The translations under genes and the position numbers were made by a program. Under the pieces are notes generated by a model that saw nothing but the letters and a program-made list of their open reading frames with translations, did not search any database and had not been told where the DNA came from. A stretch of 64,000 nt of DNA from Dyella telluris (lineage in GTDB: Bacteria; Pseudomonadota; Gammaproteobacteria; Xanthomonadales; Rhodanobacteraceae): assembly GCF_014297575.1 (NCBI RefSeq), contig NZ_CP060412.1, positions 4,588,001-4,652,000 on the forward strand. Reading direction: 5' to 3'. Positions within the stretch are counted from its first letter, which is position 1. Each line of letters opens with the position of its first letter. Positions 13,501-22,500 of the stretch are shown piece by piece.

Positions 13501-16500
13501 GCCTCGGTCAGTCACTACCAGATGGTAAATGCCGGCATCGAGCGTCAGTGAGCCCGACGGGCTGCTCATTAAACCGGAGCCCAGCACGCGCCCGTAGGCG
13601 TCCACCAGATTCCAGTTGAGATACGAGGAGTAGCTCGTGTTGGTAACCGGTGAGAACGTGAAGTGGCCCGGCTGCGCCAGCGTGAACGTATAGGCTTGCG
13701 CGCCGCGCTGTACGTTGTAGGCAAGCGTGGTGGGTGTATCCGCCTGCAGCGTCTGCGCGCTCGAGAGATCCAGCAGACTGAAGGAGAGCGTGCGGCCATC
13801 CGAGCCGTACAGGTCCACCAACTTCAAGCGATAGCTGCCCGGTTGCGACAGCGTCATGCCGAATGACGAATTGCCCGGCGTCATGCTGTAGACCAGCGCG
13901 CCCTGTGCGTCGTAGAGCTCCACGCGGGCGTACGGGTTGCTGTTGGCGATGGCGTCGAACCACAGCGTGGTCGGTGCGCTCACATCCACCAGATAGCTCG
14001 CGCTGCCGCTATGGAACGTGGCGACGGTGGGCGTGTTGAGAGCCAGCGACGGCAGTTCGCTGCTTACCGTTACGCTGAAACGGTAGTTGAGCGTGCTGCC
14101 CTGGGCATCGCCATTGGTGTCGCGGACAAGGTAGTACACGCCGGTGCGCGGCAGGTTCGCGATCGTGTTGGCGCCCTGGAACTGGTTCAACAGGTGTCCG
14201 AACTGATCGTAGAGCGCCCAGCCGAAACTCGCGTCGGTGCTGTTGAGCGAGAGGTTGTCACCCGCGGCGGCGACGAAGCGGTAGACCTCGTTCGTTCCCG
14301 ATGTATCGGTACCCGAAACCACTGAGCCGTCCAGCGGCAGTTCCGGTGCATCGTCCAAGGTGAGCAGGCGCAGGCGAGCATCGGCGAATCCATACGGGAT
14401 GGAGTCGATGCGCAGTTCGTAGTCACCGGCGGCCAGTGCGATCGCATCGTTGAATTGATTGCCGCTGGCCGAGCCGCTGGCCACGACTTGCCCGTTCTGC
14501 ACGATGCTCCAGTTGGCCCAGGTGCTATACGCGATGTAGCCGGCGTCCAGCATCACGTGCGTGTTCTGGTCCAGATGGAAGGCGTAGCTCGTCGGCTGGT
14601 TGGGATTGATCCAGTCGCCCAGCTCAATGGATGGGCTGCGCAGTTCGAGCTGGAATGGCACCGGCTCGTTGGAGTCGTTTCCGGTGACTTCCAGCACCAG
14701 CAGATAAGGACCGCCTTCGGCGCTGGTCGACGTCGTCGTCCGGTCAGCCAGTGAGCCAAAAGCGATGCGGTTGCCGTTGTTGTCGTACAGGCTCCACTGG
14801 CCGACGAGGCCGGTGGAACTGCTTGTTCCAAATACAATCTGCTGACCGGTTTCGCCACTGAACTGGTAGACCCTAGTGTCGCCCGGCACCAGCGTGTCCT
14901 CAAGCGGCTGGTTGAGCACCAGGGTGGAGGACGCGGTCGCGTCCCTTACGGTCAGCGAGATTTCACCGGTGTCGTCCGTCTCGGGACGCAGGCTGAAGGT
15001 GTACGTTCCCGGATCAAGCCAGATCATCGTTGGCGTGTTGTCGCCCGGGTACACCGTACCCCAGCCCATGTACACGTCGTCCTGGTTGATCTGCCACACA
15101 TAGCTGGTGCCGTTGACCGACTGCGCGTCGATCAGCACGGCGGTGCGTTCGGTCACGGTGAGGCTGTACAGGTGAGACGTCGACGGGCCGGACGTATCCA
15201 GTGTCATCGTCTGGTTGAGCTGCACCGCGCCGTCGAGCGGCTGTGGTGTGGTGCGCAACCTGAGGCCGAAGCTTTGCGTGTCATGCGCATCGCCCGTGCG
15301 GACCATCACCAGGTAATAGTCGCCATCGGCCGGGAACGCCGGCAGGTATTCGCTCACCGGTTCCCAGTCGCTGTAGAGCGAATTGCCGTTGGCGTCGTAG
15401 ACGTTCCACCACGCGTCTTCGCCGGTGCCGTCCTGACCCACGTAATACAGGCGATCGCCCGCTTGCCCGTGGAAGTGGTAGGCCACCATGCCATCGGGCG
15501 CCAGCTGTGCGGACACCGGCGTGTCGGGTGCCAGTTCCGTTGCGTTCTCCATGCTCATGGTTTGCAGCGAGTACGCCGCACCGGGCGCCGTGCCATCATC
15601 GACTTCGCCACTCTCCACGTTGTCGCCGGTGATGACGATGCGATACGCACCGGTGCCCAGGTACTCCACGAAGCTGTTGCTGTCGTCCAGCGAGATGCTG
15701 TTGTTGGCATCGAGCCACAGCACGGCGTGCGCATGCTGGTCCAGCGAACGGAAATTCAGCGTCACCAGCTGATCGTGGTCAACGCTGAGCACGTAGGTGC
15801 GCGTGCCGCCCGCGGAAAGGAAACTATCGCTGACGTACTGGCCCACGGGCAGTGGTGTCGGCGCGGCGAGATGCAGCGCCGGCTGGCCGTCGGGCGTGTT
15901 GCCGCTCTGGCGGATGGCGATGTACCAGATGCCATCGCTATCGACGTGCAGCGCATCGTTCCAGTCGTTGCTGCCGATCCAGGTGCTTTCTAGTTGCTGG
16001 AAGCTGGCGTCGTAGATGGCGAAGTTGACGCCCGCCCAGCCGCTGAGCAGGTAATCCTGCCCGGCCTTGACGTGGATGGCGTAAACACCAGGATTTGCGG
16101 GAATGTCGTTCTGTGCCTGCGCCGTATCGTCAAGCGACACCGGGCCACCCGCCGTGAAATTCAGTGTGACCGGCGACGCGTAGGACGTTTCGAAATCCAG
16201 CGTGTAGTCGCCCGGCGTGAGGAAGATGTAATCACCCTCGACGTCGCTGTAGACATAACCGTTGCCCAATTCGCCACTCGCGTCGCGCAGCGTCCAGTTC
16301 ACGCCGTTGTCCGCGCTTGCCGCCACGCTGAAGAGCGTTGGCTGATCCAGGTGGAATGTGTAGCGCAGCGGCGTATCTGAGGAGAGCGTCACCGTCGTGG
16401 ACGGCCCCACGGGCAGTGGCGCCACGGTGGGCTGCGCACTGGCGTTGTGGTTCACCAGGGTCGTGCCGAATGTGAAGGTCGCCGCCGTGCTGGCTTCAGT

Positions 16501-19500
16501 CAGCACCAGGGTGTAATTGCCCGCCAGGGACAGGGAGATCTGCACCGAGCCCTGGCCGCTGTAAATGCTGCCGCTGTAAGCGCGGTAGCCATCCGGATCG
16601 ACGATGTACCACCATGCGTTGGCGACCGACGGATTCGTATACGTCAGCGTAAGTACGTCGCCGGGCTGCGCGTCGATGTGACGAACCTGGTGGTCGTCGT
16701 AGTCGGTGAGTGACAGGTCCACATCGGTGCCGTAGCTGATGGCCGCGGCTTGGTTAAGGTCGATCAGTCGCAGGCTGCCGGTGAGTGCGTCGCTGCTCGC
16801 CGCCACCATCGCCGCTGCTACGGATTCGCCACCGGAGGAGACAGGGTTGCTGGTCAGGCGCAGCGTGTAATGCCCAGCCTGCAGGCGCAGCACGTTGTCG
16901 CCAAGGTTGTTCAGCCACGCGTTGTTGATCACCGCATTGCCGTAATCATCCACCATGGTGGCGTAGATGTTCTCGCCATCGATGCCCGCGGAGGTCAGCA
17001 GGAACTGGCCTGCCGAGGCAAGGTTGATGTCGTAGTCCGTGCAATACGCGGTGGACGCGTCCAGGTTGAAGGCGGTGTCCTGGTCGGCACTGAGCGTCTG
17101 GCGCGGCACGGCCACCGGCGAGGCGTGCAAAGTAAAGCTGGCGTCCGCGCTGTTGCTGCTCGTGCGGTAGACGATCAACACGTAGTTGTCGTTCTGGAGC
17201 AACAAGGGATCGATGTCGCCGTCGGCGGACGACGCCACCATGCCACCCCACTGCGAGTAGAGCGCCCAGCCCAGGCTTTCGCTGGCGTCGCTGATGCCCA
17301 GGTTAAGCGGCGTGTTGCCATCGGGATAGAACGACCACGCCATCGAGCTCTGGCCGGCCGGCAGCGTTATGGGGCCATCCGCGTTGGGCAGTTCATTGGA
17401 CGCGTCCGCCACGGCATAGCTGTATGCCACGTCCGTGTCGTTGCTGTAGATGCGGATCTCGTAATTGCCCGGTGGCACGCTGAGCGCGCGGCCGTCGTTG
17501 CCCGAGCTGTACTGGCTGCCATCCCGGTAGATCTCGAACCAGGTATTGCGATTCGTCCCCAGGTCGGCGATGGCGAACGTGCCGCCCTGCGGAAGGTTAA
17601 GCGCGTATACCTGCGGTCGAGACGTGTCCTCGCCGCTGTTACCTTGGATGACGTCGCCCAGCTGCACCGTAGGCCACTGGTAGGGCGTGACCGTGACGTG
17701 GACATTCGCCGCCACATCGTCCGGGAACTGGCCCGTCAACAGCAGGGTGTAAGTGCCGGCGGGCACCGTGTCGACGTCGTAGTCGTCCGCGCTCTCATTG
17801 CTGTAGACCGTATCGCCATTGCTGTCCATCAAGGCCCAGCGAAGGTTCGAGGTGTCGTCGATGCCGAACGTTACGTGCAACGGGCCGCCCTGGTTAAGTT
17901 GCACCTGATACGCCGCCATGCCATTGCCGACCGGGAGCGTGACATCGGCGCCACCGGCAGAAAGCACCGATGCCTGGTTCAATGCGAGCCACTGCAGTGC
18001 AAATTGACTGCCCTCATCGCCGTTGAACCACACGACGTAGGAGCCCGCATGCAGCAGTTCGCGGAACGGCGAACCGCTTTCGTAGTTCTCCTGCGAAATT
18101 TCACTCGGCGTCACGCGCGAGAAATCGGGTGTTTCGCCCACCGGGGCAATGCCCCAATTCACCCAGTTGTCGCTGCCGATGTCATGGAACTGGACGTACG
18201 TATCCTGTGTAAGGTCGATACGCCAGGCGATCAGGTCATCGGTGCTGTCGAACGTGCCGCTCAGCGTGTCGCCGGGCTGCGTGTTCGGCATGGCCTGCGG
18301 AATCAGCGTCATGGTGGCGTTGGCCGCTGCGCTCGCGTTCGTGCGCGAGATCAGCAGGAAGTTGCCCGAGGGCCACAGCGTGTGCGTCACCCGCGGATCG
18401 TCATGCGAGGTGCCTGCATCGATCACGTTGCCGTTGGCGTCGTACAACGTCCAGGACAAGTCGTCGCCGCTCAGTTGCGCTTGGAGTGCCGTCGGCTGGC
18501 CGGGATCGACCCGGAACAGCTCCGCATACTGGCCGATGGCCATGGGTATGCCGTAGCTGCCGTTGGTGGAAAGGGGCGTGGCGGTGGTGGTGTCGATCGT
18601 CTGGTAGGCGTAGGTGGCGTCGTCCTGCGTTGCCTCGATAGTGAGAACGTAGTCGCCCGCCGAAGGCAGATATCCGTATGGCGCGCCACCTTCCGTGACG
18701 TCGTTCCACGGGGCGCTGCCATCGCTATTGGCGGGGCTCAAGCTCCAGTGCACGCCGTGCGATCCGAGATCGGTCAGCAAGGTCGCCACGCTCAGCGCCT
18801 GGTCGAAGCCGATGGTGAGCTGATAGCTCACGCTGTCGCCCGCATGAGCGAGGCTGCCGCTGAACGCAGCGCCCCAGGCCAGCGGCGCCGTCGCCGAGGC
18901 GTACGACTGCGTGGCGACCAGCGTGTAGGTCTCGGCGGAGCCGCCATCGATCACCACGAAGCAGGCGTTGCCGCTGCGCAGCCCTTGTTCCAGTGTGGTC
19001 TGTGCAAGGCTGCCGTTGCTGCTGGCGAGCAAGTTGCCATTGGCATCGTAGACGCGGATGGCAGCACCACCGGCACCGGCGGCAGACACCTGCAGCGCCA
19101 GCGCCGCGTTGTCCTGCGTTGCCGAAATGGCCCACGTTTGCGCGTGTGCGTCGTTGATCTGCGAAGTCGTCGCCTGACCCAGCGGCATCGAAGCGGATTG
19201 AGCAAGGTCGATCACGCGCAAGCCATAGCCGCCCAGCGCAGCCGCCGAGCCGGCGCTGATTTCCAGCGTGTAGATGCCCGCGCCCACTCGCACGGGCGAA
19301 AGCGCATCGAGCGAACCGGTCTTCACGACCGTCCCGTCTGCGGCACGCAGGGTCCAGTTGAGGCCGCTGCCGGCCAGCTGATCGAACATCAGCAACGCAG
19401 GGCCGTTGCACACCACTTGGTACTGGTCCGGCACGCCGGTCGTGGTGAGTTGACCGCTGATGTCAGTGCCCAGGGAAACCGTGCTGTGCACGGGCGTGAT

Positions 19501-22500
19501 CACCGCGGTGTCGCAACCGATGGACATCGTGCTGGTGTTCGCCTGGTCGCCATCGATCACCACGCGGTAGCTGCCCGCATGCGGCAAGGCCAGTGCGATA
19601 TCGTCACCCGCGTGCAGCGGAGTCGATGCCAGCACTTGCACGCCATGGGCGTCGTAGACGCGAATGCGCGCCAGGCCACCATCGACGGTGGAAGCATGCA
19701 AGCGCAGATAGTCGCCTGCCTGTGCGTCCACGGCGTAGGCGGCGCTGCTGCCGCCCGGGCTCAGGCTGATGGATTGCGCGTTGCCCAGGGGCAGGGCGGG
19801 TACGCTCGCGAAATCGATCAACTGGAACGCGAAGTCACCCAGTGCGCCAGCGTCCGGGCTGATGGTGAGGTGGTACTTCCCGATGGCGGCCAGCGCGATC
19901 GGCTCGCCTTGCGGGCGGCCGAATGTACTAGCCAGCGTGCGGCGGGAGATGATGCTGCCGTTGGGGCCGGTCAGTTCCCACTCGATGTCGCTGCGCGAGG
20001 TGATGGCGTCGAACAGCACCTGCGTGGATGCGCCGATATCGAAATCGTAGGTGTAGCGCTGCCCCGGCGACGCAATGGTGTCGGTAGTCACCGCTCCGGC
20101 GACCAGCGTGCGCGACACAGTGACGATGTGGCGCAAGGTGTAGGTCAGCGTGCCATCGGGATAGCCCGAGTATGTCGGCGTCCACACCACCGCGTAGTCG
20201 CCCGCGACCAGGTGAAGTGAGGGTGCTGGGTTGAAGGTGTTGCCTTGCGCAATCAACTTGCCTTGCGCACTGACGATGCGCCAGGTGCCGTAGACGCTGC
20301 CGGAGGGAACGTCGAGGGTGTAGTCGCCGTCGGCGGGTACGCTGAAATGATTCGTGGATGCGCTGAAGTCCTGATGGATCACGACTTGCGTCGGCTGATC
20401 CACCGCCAGCGGCGCCATGTTCGCAAGACTCTGCAGCGCGAAAGAGAACGCGCCGGTCTGCAGGTCGGTGCGCGACACCGTCAGCACGTAGTTTCCGGCC
20501 GGCAGCGCCAGCATGTTGGCGTTGTTGCCGAAGCCCGACTGGGTGACTTCCGCACCGCGCGGACCGACCAGTGTCCAATAAAGGCCGCTCACCGTCGGGC
20601 TGTTCATCATCACGGACGTGGGCGCATCCAGTGTGAAGCTGTAACTGACGGTCTGGCCTGGCTGGCTGATATTGCCGCTGATGGCACTATCCAGCGCGAG
20701 AGCCGAGGCGGTAGTGCCACGCTTGCCCAGCGTGAAATGCACCGACTCCGTGATGGCTGGCGTGATGGAATTGCCGGCCGGCGAGAGAATCAGCAGGTAT
20801 TCGCCGGTCAGGTTGGCCGGGATGTCGATGGTGTCGTAGTAGTAGGCGTAGCCGGAGGACACCGACGTGCCGTGCGGATCCACGATTTGCCAGTAAGCGT
20901 TGAAGCTGGGGTTGCTCTTGTCACCCGAGAAATAGAAGTGATCGCCGGCCGTGGCATTGAAACGGAAGATGGTGGTCTGGTCGGAGGTCAACGTGGCCTG
21001 CGTGGTCGTGCCGAGCACCACGTCCTGCGCTGCATTGCGATCGAGCAGGCGAAACTGCACGTTCGCCGGCGTGTCGTTGGTATTGCGCAGGATCAGCGTG
21101 TACTGGCCAGCCGCCAGGTACTGATTTTCGCCTTGATCGTTGCCGAACGAATTCCAGCCGTAGCTGACGCCATTGCTGTTGCGGAACTGCCACTGCAGGT
21201 TGCTGTTGACGCCGTTGGCGCTGATCAGCGAATCGAAACTGACGACCTGCGCCGCATCCAGCGTAAAGGTGTATTGAGCGATGCTCTGGCGGCCCACAAG
21301 GCTTGCCGAAGCCAGATCGTTGATGGCGATGGATGCCTTGCTGACGCTCACCTGGCTGAGCGTGAAAGTATCCGTACCCGAGGCGTAGCTGGAGTACGCG
21401 TAGCCCATGTCGAGCAGGGTGTAGACGCCATCGACGGGTAGCGTGAATACCGTACCTGGCGTATCGCCGGACACGCCATTGATCACCTGGCCCTGCGGGC
21501 CGACCAGCTGCCAGGTGGGCGAATAGCCGCCCGACGTGCGATCCACGTTGAGCACCAGTTGCGTGCCGGCGCTGCCTTGCACGCGATAACCCACGGTGGA
21601 TCGATCGGGCGTGCGCGTGGCGACCGTGGACTGGCTAAGCTGCAAAGTGGGAAGCGTGGTGGCATCGGTGACGCGGAAAGCGTACGCGCCGTTGCCGTTG
21701 TAATTGCCTGAGGAACTTGCACCCTGCAGCGTCAGCGCGTACGTGCCAGGCGGCAACGAGAGCAGGCTGTGCGTGATGTACATGGTGCTCGCGCTGAACT
21801 CGGTGCCACGAGGGCCGACGAGCGTCCAGACGACGTTGCTCGAATTCTCGCCATCGAACAGCAACTGCGTCGTGCTGTTCAACGTGAAGTTGTAGGTCTT
21901 GGTGGCGTTCCACGCGGCCAGCGTGCCCGCGGTAACGCTGCCCAGTGCGAGCGTATCGCCGGAGGGCACGGCGGTTGGTGGCGTATTGCCCAGGTTGTCC
22001 ATGCGACCCTGATAGGTCACGGGTGTGCCGTTGCTGATCGCGCCTTCAACAATCAGCGTGTAGTTGCCGGTGATCGACAAGGTCACTGCGCCACTGTCGC
22101 TGGACAACGACGAAGGACCGGCCACGCTGCGACCGTACATGTCCACCAAACGCCACGTGCCCGAGCCGCCAGTGACGCCCAGCGCCTTGAACTTCACGCT
22201 GTCGCCCGCGTTTGCGCTGAACTGGTAAACCGCGCTGCTGTTGCCGGGCGTCAACGTGCCGCCGAAGGCGGTGCCCTGCGTGGTGGTGGAGGCGGTAGAC
22301 AAATCAACGATATTGAAACCGAACGCGCCCGTGGCCGCGCCCGAACCTTGCACGACGATCGTGTAGTCGCCAGCGGGCAATGCTTGCACGCTATACGTGC
22401 TGCCATCGGAATTGCTGAAGCTGCGACGATTCACTTCGACGCCGCGCGGACCCGTCAACGTCCACAGCATGTCGCTGCGGTTGCTCAGCGAATCGAACGC